64,000 nucleotides of DNA from Rhabdophis nuchalis. Its lineage: Eukaryota; Chordata; Lepidosauria; Squamata; Natricidae. Positions 9,200 through 20,204 of this stretch are shown one piece after another. The stretch is from assembly GCA_039707465.1 (NCBI GenBank), contig CM077653.1:3328684-3392683 (forward strand), in the 5' to 3' direction. The notes beneath the pieces were generated by a model. The model saw nothing but the letters and a program-made list of their open reading frames with translations, did no database searches and was not told the DNA's origin. Positions within the stretch are counted from its first letter, which is position 1. Each line of letters starts with the position of its first letter. A program made the translations under genes and the position numbers.

Positions 9200-9625
9200 T
9201 AACCAAGTACAGACACTTCCTGACTTGCAGCAGTTTGTTTAGTGACCGTTCCAAGATACAACAGCACTGAAAAAAAGTGATTTATGACCATTTTTATAGG
9301 TATGACCATTTTTATAGGTATGACCGTTGCCCCATGGTCTCGCGATCAAAATTCGGACGCTTGGCAACTGGTTCCTATTTATGACGGCCGCAGCGTCCTG
9401 GGGGATCACGTGGTCCCGTTTTGTGAACTTCTGACGAGTCAACGGGGAGTCAGATTTGCTTAACAACCGTGTGTCTCCTTGAACCACTCCAGCGATGCGC
9501 TTAAGAAATGTTGAGAAAAAGATAAGTTGTAAAATGGGCCAAACTTGGCTTAACCAATTTCTCACTCAACAGCGTCAAAGTTGGGCTCAACTGTAGCCGT
9601 CACTATTTCAAGACATTGGCAAGGT
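9200..9625 (-). mobile_element. DNA-transposon-like repeat (TAAGTCGAGGAC family)
   Basis: Contains the family's marker phrases in degraded form: TTGCAGCAGTTTGTTTAGTG, CACGTGGTCCCGTTTTGTGA and CAAAGTTGGGCTCAACTGTA. A TATGACCATTTTTATAG unit is duplicated near 9288-9322. Other copies are at 29360-29488, 30475-30800, 42135-42235 and 62766-63425. Confidence 0.6.
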
Positions 9626-10160
9626 CCTCTCTGCCTTTCGTTTTATTTATTGTACCGAAGCCCAACCTTGATGCTGGATTCTGGTTCCAATCCCGGCATC
9701 TTATGCTCCCTTTTCATAAGAGCCGGGGTGACATTTCCTGCCGAGTTGAAAGAACAGCTCAACCTTCAAATGTTCGTGCTTGGAGATATAGGGCACCTGA
9801 TGGTTTTGGTCCGAGATTAAAGGCAGCTAATGCCTTCCAGATGTTTGGGGCGATAGCTCCCCCGGTCCTCTGTAGCCGGTCATGCTAATCAGTGTTCAAG
9901 GTCTGATGCCTTGAACTGAGGGGGCAATCCTGTCCGTTTTTTCCTGGACTGTAAATATCAATCTATTTTATAATTAGCCCACAACAGTGGGATTTCTCCA
10001 GCTTTTCCGATAATCTGATTTAGCAGTTTGGCTTGATGGATGCGTCGGCCCAGAAGCACCACCCTGTCTGATCCCTCTGCACCGTGGTTGTGAAGAAAGG
10101 ACAGAGATGGCCTTCCCTGGCAACTTGGCCTGGGGTTCAAGATGCAGCACCTCTCGGGGT
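9626..10160. other. nothing recognised
   Basis: Mixed-composition sequence without coding signal; probably old degraded repeats. Confidence 0.4.
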
Positions 10161-10165
10161 GAAGG

Positions 10166-11359
10166 TGTCAGAGTTCCAAATAGCATCTCAAATTAAATCA
10201 GAGTTCAAGGCAAAGGATTCCTCAAAGTTCTGATTGATTAAGAGAGCCATGTTGGCACATCTGGGAAAACCCGAATCTGAAAGCTTCTGGGTTTCCCCTA
10301 CCAAGTTGAAAGTTCACGATCTTGCCCCCCCTCACCCACAAGTCCATCCCATGGTCCAATCTCCCTCAGCCATGCTGGCAGCTTCCACCCATCCAGTTCC
10401 AGTCAGGTGCAGAGGTGCAGAGACAAAGGCGTTTTACCAGGTCCGCCTGGTCCGCCAATTGCACCCCCTATTGGATCGGGACGCCCTTCGCACAGTCACT
10501 CATGCCCTCGTGACATCCCGACTGGACTATTGTAACTCTCTCTACATGGGGCTCCCCTTGAGGTGCACCCGGAGGCTTCAGTTAGTTCAGAATGCAGCCG
10601 CGCGAGCAATTATGGGAACCACTAGGTTTACCCACATTACACCGCTCTTGCGCGAGCTGCACTGGCTGCCTGTCGTCTTCCGGGTGCGCTTCAAGGTGTT
10701 AATTATCATCTTTAAAGCGCTCCATGGCTCGGGACCTAGCTACCTGCGGGATCGGATCCTGCCTCACACATCCTCACGGCCGATTCGCTCCCACAGAGAG
10801 GGACTTCTCCGGGTGCCGTCCACTAGACTTTGTTAGCGGGCGACGCCCAGGGGAAGGGCTCTCTCTGTGGTGGGCCCGGCCCTCTGGAACGACCTTCCCC
10901 CCGATATTAGAACGACCACGGACCTCCGCTCCTTCCGCTTGAAATTGAAGACTCATCTTTTCCGCCTGGCCGGCCTAGGGTAGTCTCTCTCTCTATGGGT
11001 TTTTAAATGTATATCTATATTTAGTGGGGATTTTTAGTTAATGGGATTTTAGCACAGGAATTAATTTAACCTTTTTTAAATTGGTATGTATTTTGTATAT
11101 TTATTGTTTTTATTCTCCCTGTGCACCGCCCCGAGTCCCTGTGGGGAGAGGGAGCGGTCAATACATTCAACTATTATTATTATTTATTATTATTAAAGGA
11201 TGACCTTGGCTTTCTAGAAAGGAATATTGTTATGGCTACATGCCATCTAACTCCGTACAATCCCCCCTCCCATTTTCCCATGATGGAAAATGCATAGCAG
11301 AATAATAGAAAGTGTGGCAGGCCAAAGATCCAACAGAAAATATGGCTGCACGCCTGACC
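10166..11359 (-). mobile_element. solo LTR with 5-bp target duplication, interrupted by a LINE
   Basis: A reverse-orientation copy of the 411-bp LTR (complete at 40125-40535). It starts TGTCAGAGTTCC and ends CGCCTGACC, and is flanked on both sides by GAAGG (10161-10165 and 11360-11364). A 765-bp LINE sits at 10430-11194; removing it restores a continuous LTR. No internal retroviral region is present, so this is a solo LTR left by recombination. Five-base duplications fit Gypsy-type or retrovirus-like integration; I cannot tell which. Confidence 0.88.
10430..11194 (+). pseudogene. 5'-truncated L2-like LINE, reverse-transcriptase C-terminus, nested in the LTR
   Basis: The element is bounded by the direct repeat AAAGG (10425-10429 and 11195-11199). 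The frame carries HALVTSRLDYCNSLYMGLPL, LQLVQNAAARAIMGT, LLRELHWLPV and LHGSGPSYLRD, the typical last third of an L2/CR1-clade reverse transcriptase. A TAG at 10834-10836 interrupts it, after which the same frame continues with GPALWNDLPPDIRTTTDLRS to the natural end near 10980. A short 3' UTR with CCGCCCCGAGTCCCTGTGGG and an ATT microsatellite tail closes it. It lacks an endonuclease and most of the RT, so it is dead on arrival. Confidence 0.88.
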
Positions 11360-11482
11360 GAAGGCTCTTTCCAGTTAGCATGGCTAATAGATGCAAGGTG
11401 GCCTATCTTCCCATCTTCCAACACTTAATGTATGCCAGGCTCCAAAAACCGAGAGACACGCTGACATTCATCTAAGCAGTCG

Positions 11483-11830
11483 TTGTGGCCCGCCGGCAGC
11501 CAGCGGAGTTGACAGCAGATTTGCACAGTGAGGAGGTTGGAAACATGGCCTAGTCCTGGAGGCCGGGGAAGGCTCGGACGAGGGCTCTGCATCAGAGGCA
11601 GAGACGGAGCTGAGGCCGTCTGGCAGTGATCAGGTGCCTACGTAGCTAGACAGTAGTGAGGCAGAGGAACAGCTGGAGCCTGTTCCCAGTGTGCGCATGC
11701 GCAGAGTTGCCAGAAGAAAAGACCAACTCAGAAATCAGGGTCTTTTGGGGAGTAAAGTCACAGGTGGAAGGTGATTGGCCCCTCCATGAGGAAAAAAAAG
11801 AGGAGCGAAAGGGGAGTGGGCTTTTGCAGT
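11483..11830 (+). mobile_element. LTR-like retroelement fragment (family R)
   Basis: Forward copy of the repeat at 50984-51560. It has GTTGTGGCCCGCC at its start, GAGCCTGTTCCCAGTGTGCG in the middle and GAGGAGCGAAAGGGGAGTGG near its end, where it is cut off before the poly(A)-signal part. Confidence 0.65.
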
Positions 11831-12184
11831 AGTTTGGCAGTGACCCTTCTTAGGGAAATCCCTTTTAGGAGAATGAAAGTGGGTAGCGAAATGTAGCGAG
11901 AGATATGCTGATGAACACCCACACTAGCAGTCACAGACACTGAAGTGTAACACACAGAGTCTTTTACTTTCGTAGCAAAATAAAGTAATAGTGACTTCTT
12001 CATAAACAGATGATCAGTAGTCCTAAATCTTATATACAGCCTAGTACTCAAAGTTGGCTAACAGTGGCACAACTCACACTTACTTATCCACGCTGATCAA
12101 CACCCGACATCCAACAGTCATCATCCAAGGATCAGCAACTAACAGTGATTCTGGCTCCCTCTTATGGCCGATTGAGGCTGCCTA
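11831..12184. other. nothing recognised
   Basis: A/T-rich with CACACTTACTT-like stretches; possibly the end of the preceding element, but I cannot match it to another copy. Confidence 0.35.
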
Positions 12185-12460
12185 ACTACTGCCGGTTCAT
12201 CTGAACCGGTCCGAACCGGTAGGAACCCACCACTGTTTGACACCCCTGGTACAGGAAGTTCGATAAGAAGACCTCCAAGGTCCTTCTAACTGAGTTGGAA
12301 GGACCTTGAAGGTCTTCTAATCCAACCTCATCAGCATTTTCTGTAGAACCTGTTTCCTGATCTGGCTTACTCAGAAGGGCTGACAGATAAGTCCAGCTCA
12401 ACAAGGTTCTTAGCGGAGAGATGAGAGAGAATGATGGTCCCATCCTTATCATTCAAGGCA
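12185..12460. repeat. ACCGGTT-family end and a back-to-back CR1 tail pair
   Basis: 12190-12245 is a terminal fragment (GAACCGGTCCGAACCGGTAG). At 12262-12330 two CR1 3' ends face each other, AAGACCTCCAAGGTCCTTC followed by its near complement GAAGGACCTTGAAGGTCTTC, giving a palindrome. Confidence 0.65.
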
Positions 12461-13014
12461 CCTTAAATAGACATATCTGCAAACACGGCCAAACAAGCAG
12501 GTAGCCTTTCTGATGTTAGCCACTGTGCCTGAAAGCCTTCTCAAAGCTTGGGACCAACAGCAGATGCAAAAACCAGGATGTAATTTCAGGAAGGGAAGAA
12601 ACTATTGGGATTGCGTGAAACACACCAGAGACACAACTCCCTTTTCTCTTCCATAATTTTAATTGTTCCAATTAATTTGAGCAGGAAGGATGCTTCCCTG
12701 GAGCCCAATCGGCTGAGATGGACTCAGGTGTCTCCTCCTTCCCCAGAAGCCGGCTTCTCTCTGCCAAATTTTTAACACGTCGACGTAGATGTGTATTTAC
12801 TCCTTTCAGCCCTCCTTGGTCTAAGGGACATCTCTTCCTTCTCCAAGAGGAGCCCAGGGATCAAGTCCACGTGTCTTTAATCGCTAAAATTGGCAGATTG
12901 CTCTTCTGCAGCGCAACTACAGCAGCATGTTGGCAAGCCTAGAGCAATGCAAGAGGTGTTACTTGCACCTGTTAGTCTTCCAATAGTTGCTATTTAGGGA
13001 ATAAGTTTAGGTTT
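12461..13014. other. nothing recognised
   Basis: No coding or repeat signal that I can name. Confidence 0.4.
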
Positions 13015-13525
13015 TTCCAGTTGCAAGGTATGGTTGTGAAAGTTGGACCATAAGAAAAGCTGAGCACCAAATAATTGAGGCCTTTGAACTCTGGTGCTGG
13101 AGAAGACACCTGCATTGAGTCCCTTGGACCGCAAGATGATCCAACCAGTCAGTCCTAGAGGAGATCAACCCTGACTGCTCTTTGGAAGGCCAGATCCTGA
13201 AGAGGAAACTCAAAGACTTTTGCCACCTTGTTAGGAAGGAAGGAAGGAAGGAAGGAAGGAAGGAAGGAAGGAAGGAAGGAAGGAAGGAAGGAAGGAAGGA
13301 AGGAAGGAAGGAAGGACTCACTGGAGAAGAGCCTCAAGCTGGAAACGAGGGAGGGCAAAAGAAGAAGGGGACAGCAGAGAATGAGGTGGCTGGATGGAGT
13401 TACCAAAGCAGCGTGAGCTTAAATCAACTCTGGAGGATGGTAGAGGACGAGGAGGCCTGGAGGAATGTTGTCCATGGGGTTGTGATGGGTCGGACACAAC
13501 TTTGCAACTCACAACAATAAGGGAA
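13015..13525 (+). pseudogene. Bov-B (RTE) LINE 3' end with AAGG array inside the frame
   Basis: The frame carries AFELWCWRRHLH, INPDCSLEGQILKRKLKDFC, and after the array NEVAGWSYQSSVSLNQLWRM and HGVVMGRTQLCNSQQ. These are the Bov-B/RTE reverse-transcriptase end and the typical GTCGGACACAACTTTGCAAC tail. A pure AAGG array (13233-13316, 21 units) sits in the coding part; the 84 bases keep the frame. A TGA just after RRHLH and the missing 5' part make it inactive. Bov-B elements of squamates are known to have moved horizontally between vertebrates. Confidence 0.85.
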
Positions 13526-13868
13526 TAAGGTGATATGGGATCTATAGCATAATATGCTTGACTTCCAGCTCTGTTCCACCTCCTGGGTCAATCCTCTATG
13601 CTCCCCTCATGATCTTATGCTCATGCAGCATTTTGTGGTTACTGCAAACCTTCAGTGGGGCTCTATTCTAACAAATTGTGTGAAAAGGTTGATTTCTTTG
13701 CTCTGTCCTGACTCTCCTGCAAGTCTAACCATTAGTATTAGAAAGGAGGGTTCTGCACACCATAAAAAGCTCAGATTTACAGTTGGTTGCCTGCCTTTTG
13801 CTCCAATGAGAGAACACCACCACAACGGCCCCTTGAATTGTCCTTTATGAGTTCCTGTGCAGCCACAG
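13526..13868. other. nothing recognised
   Basis: No coding or repeat signal that I can name. Confidence 0.4.
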
Positions 13869-13880
13869 CCTTCAAGACTT

Positions 13881-14229
13881 AAAGATAAAGGTTCCCCTCA
13901 CACATATGTGCTAGTTGTTCCTGACTCTAGGGGGCGATGCTCAACCCCATTTCAAAGCCGAAGAGCCAGTGCTGTCCGAAGATGTCTCCGTGGTCATGTG
14001 GCTGGCATGATTCAACGCCAAATGCGCACGGAACGCTGTTCCCTTCCCATCAAAGGTGGCTCCTATTTTTCTACTTGCATTTTTACGTGCTTTTGAACTG
14101 TTAGGCTGGCAGAAGCTGGGACAAGTAACGGGAGCTCACTCCGTTACGGGGCGCTAGGGATTCAAACTGCCAAGCTGCCGATCTCTCTCATTGACAAGCT
14201 CAGGGTCTTAACCCCTGAACACAGCATCC
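13881..14229 (-). mobile_element. tRNA-derived SINE (350-bp family) with 12-bp target duplication
   Basis: Reverse copy: the tRNA-like head is at the right (AGCTCACTCCGTTACGGGGC, then GATTCAAACTGCC, a B-box complement) and the tail at the left (AAGATAAAGGTTCCCCTCAC). It is flanked by CCTTCAAGACTT at 13869-13880 and 14230-14241, a perfect 12-bp duplication, so this is a complete LINE-mobilised insertion. Confidence 0.9.
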
Positions 14230-14362
14230 CCTTCAAGACTTTCGGATCTCATTTTGGCAATTCCTGAGCTGCCCATCCTTTCTGCAACCCAAATGTTTTG
14301 CCGGGCAAACACTGACCCATCATCCTGCAGCCATTGCACAAAAAGCATCCAAATGGATAGAG

Positions 14363-14497
14363 CAGGGATGTCCAAACTTGGGAACTTTAAGACTTGTGGA
14401 CTTCAACTCCCAGAATTCCCCAGCCAGCATAGCTGGCTGGGGAATTCTGGGAGTTGATGTCCACAAGTCTTAAAGTTCCCACGTTTGGACATCCCTG
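14363..14497. mobile_element. 135-bp palindromic hAT MITE with 8-bp target duplication
   Basis: The ends CAGGGATGTCCAAACTTGGG and its near complement are the two arms of an almost perfect hairpin whose stem contains CTTCAACTCCCAGAATTCCC. It is flanked by GGATAGAG on both sides (14355-14362, 14498-14505). CAG...CTG ends and an 8-bp duplication are hAT hallmarks. Confidence 0.93.
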
Positions 14498-14505
14498 GGA
14501 TAGAG

Positions 14506-15270
14506 TGTCCCAGCTGGATGGAACATTTTCTTCCGCAGCTTGCCAACAAGGCTGTGCTTTCTGCAGGAAAGCAGCTGCAGGGTTAACGTTCCCATTTCCA
14601 GAAACACAGATCTGGATCAGATTTTACCATCCTGTCCAATCCAGCACAGTGGAAGCTCCATTGCAGGAGACCCACCGAGCGATTCAAGTCAGGAGGCTCC
14701 AAGGGGGAACCAGAAGAGCTCTTCAGGTCTAAAATGAAAGCTGATGACAAGATTTGAAGATGGCCCACAAAGGAAGAAGGGGCCCTGTTGAGCCCGTGTG
14801 TGTGCGTGCTGTTCCTCCCCCCCCCCCCTCCAAAAAAAAGTTGTAATGGCTTCAACAAGCGTAGCAGATGCTGTTGGATGGTTCCTCTCTACGGAGAATG
14901 GCACTGTGTTTGAAATTACTTGAAATTTCACGCACATTCCTTCGGTGGAACGAATGCTCTTTTTTTTTTCAGAGGGAGGATGGAAAATCAGCACAAGGTC
15001 ACCTGCTGATGAATCTTGAGGTCCACGAATGCTGGACGTGAACTGGTTCAAGGCAAGTGGCTGCCTTACAGATGTTTGAGACCGTGCCTCCCACATGTCA
15101 TCCTCAATGCCCCAAGGAAACACATCTGGGACCACAACGTTGTCTAGTCTTGGTTAGGCGTGCAGGAGATTCCGAGGCTTTTGGGAGTCTCTGCATCTAT
15201 GGTGGGTTAAATCACGGTTCTCAAGTGGAACACAATGGACAGGAATCATACATGGTCCCTGGATGACTCT
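14506..15270. other. nothing recognised
   Basis: Contains a C run at about 14816-14828 and no repeat or coding signal that I can name. Confidence 0.4.
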
Positions 15271-15271
15271 A

Positions 15272-15615
15272 AATATAAAAGCTCCCCTCGCACATATGTG
15301 CTAGTCGTTCCCGACTCTAGGGGGCTGTGCTCATCTCCATTTCAAAGCCGAAGAGCCAGTGCTGACTGAAGACGTCTCCATGGCCAGCATGACACAACGC
15401 TGAAGGCACATGGAATGCTATTACCTTCCCACCAAAGGTGCTTCCTGTTTTCCTACTTGCATTTTTTACTTGCTTTTGAACTGCTAGGTTGGCAGAAGCT
15501 GGGACAAGCAACGGGAGCTCACGCGGTTACGCAACACTAGGGATTCGAACCTCCGAACTGCTGACCTTTCTGATCAACAAGTTCAGCGTCTTAGCCACTG
15601 AGCCAACGTGTCCCC
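15272..15615 (-). mobile_element. tRNA-derived SINE (350-bp family)
   Basis: Reverse copy matching 13881-14229 over its length, with GTGCTAGTCGTTCCCGACTC in the tail half and GATTCGAACC plus CTTAGCCACTGAGCCA in the tRNA-like head. Confidence 0.88.
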
Positions 15616-16357
15616 ACCCTTCTCTTCCTTTTGCTTATTGTAATATCATATATTTAATGTATGATTTCTCTCTCTCTCTTGCTATAGAAATGTATCTAGA
15701 TCCTTTTTCCCTTGTTTAAGTGGTACATCAGTTGTCAAAACAGGCATTGTCTGAGACAAAAAAAAAACCCCCATTCTGGGTAAAACATTCAACTTAATCA
15801 CAGAAGTTCTACCCAAGAATGACAATTGTCATTTATCCAGTTTTGACATGTCTTTTTAAACTTCATTCCACACCTTAACACAGGTATTATTTTCTAATAA
15901 CCTACAATTCGTATTTCTCACAGTTTATGCCCAAATATTTTACCTTCTTCTCAATCTTAAAACCTGCTTGATTCCTCCGTTCTATTTGATCTTGTGTTTT
16001 CATATTTCATTTTTTTTTGTTAACGTGGTTTTTCCCTCTGTTTATTAATCTTGAAACCTGGTAGGGACCCAAATTCTTTTAATGTACTCATCAAAACGAA
16101 ATCCTATCCCCTTTCAAAGGCCTGCCAAAATCAAGTCATGTGTAAATGCTCTCAGCTTATCTGACTCTTTTTTTTTTTAATCCTTATTTCCATGATCCTC
16201 TTATTGTGTTGAATATCTCTTATTTAATATTTGGTGTGCGATGTGGCTCCTTCCAGCGGAGTTCTGGGGTTGTCAGAAAACAAAACACCAGGCAAAGTTT
16301 CAATCCATCCTTTACGGCCACTATAAAGTTAACTCTTTTTGACTATACCCTACAGAC
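15616..16357. other. A/T-rich intron or intergenic sequence, nothing recognised
   Basis: T-rich without strict repeats; no coding signal. Confidence 0.4.
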
Positions 16358-16708
16358 ACCCAGGTGGCTCAGTGGCGAAGACACTGAGCTTGTCAATCAG
16401 AAAGGTCGGCAGTTCAGAAGTTCGAATCCCTAGCGCCGCGTAACGGAGTGAGCTCCCGTGACTTGTCCCAGCTTCTGCCAACCTAGCAGTTCAAAAGCAT
16501 GTAGGAAATGCAAGTAGAAAAATAGGAACCACTTTTGGTGGGAAGGGAACAGCGTTCCGTGCACCTTCGACATTTAGTCATGCCGGCCACATGACCACGG
16601 AGACATCTTCGGACAGCGCTGGCTCTTCGGCTTTGAAACGGAGATGAGCACCGCCCCCTAGAGTCGGGAATGACTAGCATTTATGTGCGAGGGGAACTTT
16701 TACCTTTT
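16358..16708 (+). mobile_element. tRNA-derived SINE (350-bp family), forward copy
   Basis: The head shows the pol III A box region GGTGGCTCAGTGGC and the B box AGTTCGAATCCC. The body follows with CTTCTGCCAACCTAGCAG and CATGACCACGGAGACATCTT, and the tail GCGAGGGGAACTTTTACC. Confidence 0.9.
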
Positions 16709-17029
16709 TTCCTTTTAAGAGAAGGGTTGAGCTTATCAGATTTGAAACTGTATTTTGCTGCCAGCTGTTAAAAAAAATAGAAAGTTATTCGATCTGGAAG
16801 GTCACAAGATTAAGAAAGCATGGATTTATGGTACGATAAACCTTAGCTAAGTGTAGATTTTAAAAATCATTATGTCAGGCAGGCTATTCTTAGAATAGGG
16901 AATAAATATAAAAATCGAGATTCTTCCCGAAAACACCTTTGTGGCTTTCAGCCCTTATAAGTGTTTTATAGATGAGAAATGTTAAGGAGACATTAATGGT
17001 TAACTTATTGTGATGTATTCAAATCCTCT
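16709..17029. other. nothing recognised
   Basis: A/T-rich sequence, perhaps the start of the degraded LINE that follows. Confidence 0.35.
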
Positions 17030-18478
17030 CAAGGAGGTTGCGAAATGAAGTCAAGGGAAGATTTGACAACACAAGGATACACTTGGCAATGGCTTCCTTA
17101 TGTAAAATGTATGGAAAAGTTTAAAGTGGATGGAAAAAAAATGATTTTGAGCAAAGTAAGTGAGTTTGGAAAGGAGGATGCACTAATGATTGAATGTGTT
17201 ATTGAAAAACGGTATAAACATTTGCTGAGATAGGAACAGAAGGACAAATGAAAAATATATGATGAAATAGATGGAAAAAAACAACTGGCTATAATATACA
17301 GAATAGACCAAGGGGAAAATATGTGGGCGGGAAGGATTGAAATTCTCCTTATTTTGCAGCCTTAAAGAGAGAGGTATCGTTGGTAATTGTCATCAGAGAA
17401 ATTGTCTAGAACCGGGATGGCGAACCTATGGCACACATGCCACAGGCGGAGCTGTCACCCAGCTCAGCTCTACCATGCCTGCATGTGCGCCTCCCACCGG
17501 CCAGCTGATTTTCAGGTCTCTGCCGCACACGCGGAAGATGTGCGCGCATACACAGGGGGTGGGAATGTCTCACATGCGCATGCGCAGGGGAGCATGGGAG
17601 GGGATGTGGTGTGTCCCCCACACCCTGTTCTTGGCTGCAGGAGGCTTTGGGGAGGGCTGCTAGGCCCCAAATGACCTGTGGGGTGGGGTGTGTGTCACAC
17701 GGGCATTGCATTATGGGTGTGGGCATGTGCAGATGGTAAAACGCATGGGCATGTTTTCGGCACGCAAGGACAAAATGTTTAGCCATCCCTGGTCCAGAAT
17801 GTATAAAGGCTTCTTGAGTTTTTTCTGGAAATGCCAACAACACGAATGGCCATTTTTGATTATGCTGGACGGAGACGTAAAATAAACCAATACAGCCCTT
17901 AATTCAGAAGATTTTGAAGGTTAAAAATACAATTGCAAAGAGAGATTTTTCTTTTGGGATTAATGAACAAGCAAGGGGGCAAAACCATCATGGAAAATTG
18001 TTTTTAGACATGGCGACTGTGTATGATATGTTCAAAGGTGGAAAGGTTTGACAATATCCACAACGGAAGAAGGTCGGTGAAGTGGCTGGATAAATTAAGT
18101 TCTCTGATTAGAGGGGAAAAAACAACTGCCACATTTACGGCTGATTGAAAACCTCTTATGGTATAGACTATTTGCAGAAAATGGGGAAAACGCACTCATC
18201 AATTGTGGGTTTTGATTAGAAAAATAACTGGATAATAGAAAAGAATGAGCTTTCTGCGGTAATCACGGAGTAAGAGAAAACTTTGAAATTATATTTGCTG
18301 CAAAGGAAATTGGAAACTTTTTTTTATTTCTTTTTATTCTCTTTTTCTTCTTCCTTCCTTTTTTTCTTTTTCTTTCTTTTTCTTTCTTTTTCTTTCTTTC
18401 TCTTTTCTGCTTTTGCTTTATTAATTTGTGTTAGCTTTTCAGCTCTTTGCATAACTTTCAATAAAAAATTATATATGA
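17030..18478 (+). pseudogene. degraded L1-like LINE 3' end, split by a hAT element
   Basis: 17045-17233 stays open (YTWQWLPYVKCMEKFKVDGK), in the style of an L1 ORF2 C-terminus, and A-rich L1-like sequence continues to 17400 and from 17800 to 18300. A T-rich segment and CAATAAAAAATTATATATG close it near 18475. The element is interrupted at 17412-17791 by a hAT repeat. The L1 assignment is by style only. Confidence 0.4.
17412..17791 (+). mobile_element. 380-bp hAT-type element (GATGGCGAACCTATGG family)
   Basis: It starts CCGGGATGGCGAACCTATGG and ends TTTAGCCATCCCTG. The flanks GTCTAGAA (17404-17411) and GTCCAGAA (17792-17799) agree at 7 of 8 bases, a decayed 8-bp duplication. Related rearranged copies are at 33810-34135 and 39623-40033. 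Confidence 0.8.
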
Positions 18479-18483
18479 GGGGA

Positions 18484-18600
18484 GGGGAAACAGACAGGTG
18501 GACTTCAACACCCAGAATTCCCCAGTCGGTGGGCTAGCTAGGGAATTCTGGGAATTGAACTTCACATGTCTTAAAATCATGAAGTTTGAGAAACACTGTT
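18484..18600. mobile_element. decayed palindromic hAT MITE
   Basis: Both arms are present (GACTTCAACACCCAGAATTC and GAATTCTGGGAATTGAACTT) but the left end is lost. Same family as 14363-14497. Confidence 0.75.
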
Positions 18601-18834
18601 TCTTCTCTTTCTCCTACAGGATGCCCAAGTTATGGAATGTTTTCCCCAGAGAGATCCATTTTGTCCCAACATTCAATTAAAAAAAAAAATAGCAACATCG
18701 CATCTCTTTGGTGAAGATTTATTGAATTGCCTTTCATTGCTTCATTCAACAGAAATGTGTGGGCCATAAGAGGAGGACTACCTGTATGAATCCTGGCCAC
18801 CGAAAGACTGCAGACTTTCTATCTAGGTATGATT

Positions 18835-18950
18835 TGTAAGAACTGGACTGCCATCTGTCAGAAATGGCATAGGGTCTCCTGCTTGGATGGGGGGTTGAAC
18901 TAGATGACCTACAAGGTCCCTTCCAACTTTTGTTATTCTGTTGTTATCAT
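18835..18950 (+). mobile_element. CR1 LINE 3' end
   Basis: Forward tail: TGGCATAGGGTCTCCTGCTT, GGGGGTTGAACTAGATGACC, CAAGGTCCCTTCCAACTTTT. Confidence 0.8.
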
Positions 18951-19351
18951 GTTTTATATTCCTGCTTCAAACAACTTTGTGTGCTTCTCTGGACAAAAAA
19001 ATAATAATCTGCAAACAACATCAATGCCTATCGATACACATTCATGATATAAATCTTAATTGGCTGGGTGCAGTCCACTCCAGCCACAACTCAAGTGTAT
19101 TCGGGCGTTGTGTGTATTGTGCGAATACTCCACAAAGCTCGATAATCCAGCTTCTTTAATGCTCAGTTCTGCTGGGGAATCAGCAAAGCCTGACCTGGAT
19201 TTCTTTTCAAGATTTCTGCAGCTGGTCCAAGGAGAGAGTTGGCGGACATGGCTGACTCTCTTCCCCTCGTCTCTTCCTTCTGCAAGCGAGGCAGGCATCC
19301 TATTAGCAGTTCGGTGGGCAGTGAATAAGGGGAGGGGGCTTTGTTTCTGAT
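18951..19351. other. nothing recognised
   Basis: No coding or repeat signal that I can name. Confidence 0.4.
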
Positions 19352-19698
19352 CGGGGGTGAAATCAACTTACCTTCGCTACTGGTTTGCAAATGTGATCCC
19401 ACGCGCATTCGCTTCGCTCACCCGTGGCACCTCCGCGCATGCGCAGAGTGTCAAAAATGGGACATGATAATGTCCAGGCGGGTGGGTGGGCGGGTGTAGA
19501 GCAGCGAGGAAGGGGGGAATCTGCTGTGCCATTTGATTTAGATTAGCTAGAAAGCAAGGAATCCGACGATTCTAGCTAATCAAATGGCGCGTCACAGCTG
19601 ATTGTTGGAAAAACACAGCTGATAGTTGGAAATTTGCCCGAACCTGTAGCATTTATTTCGGGCAAACTGGTCCAATCCGGTAGCATTCCCACCCTGTT
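19352..19698. mobile_element. ACCGGTT-family hAT-like repeat
   Basis: It begins GGGGGTGAAATCAACTTACC and ends GGTAGCATTCCCACCCTG, with the inside carrying CTCACCCGTGGCACCTCCGC and paired CAGCTGAT motifs. Ends match the other copies of the family. Confidence 0.65.
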
Positions 19699-20204
19699 TC
19701 TGTTGAAATGCAGTCTGCCCCTCTGCCCCCTTCAAGGCTGTTTTCTTTGAGTGACTTCCTGATAGAGGCAGCATCAGGAGGCAGAGGGGGGAAAAAACCT
19801 TGGGTACGGCTGTTATCTCAGGGGGAGCAGAGTCCTGCTGGATTAAATTCTCTCCAGTCCCTAGAAGCTGATGGGAGGTAGTTGAATAAATCAACCCACC
19901 GGTTTTGCTAGACAGGTTCCAGGCTGCAAATGGCCTCATTCTGTCCAAAGGGGAAACTCTTCCTGACTTGAAGGTCTCTTTATCATGCCTTCTGCAAGAG
20001 CTGGGGATCAAATGAATGGCCAATCATGGACCAATCCCATCTGCCATGTTTCATTTGGGGCTCTGCACCTCAGTTATTCACCAGGTTGGAGTGAATCCAA
20101 AGAAGGGGAGCCAAAGGGATGCAGTGGATTTATTTCATGACAGTGACTGGTTTGTAAACAGGAGCCAGTTTGATGTAGATAGTTTAGATAGACTAATGTA
20201 GATA
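19699..20204. other. nothing recognised
   Basis: A short TAGTTTAGATAGACTAATG repeat lies at about 20170-20215; otherwise no signal. Confidence 0.4.

Noticed and set aside
16358..16440. Functional tRNA gene
   Set aside because: A and B boxes are present, but the sequence continues into a 350-bp body shared by six other copies, so it is a SINE head.
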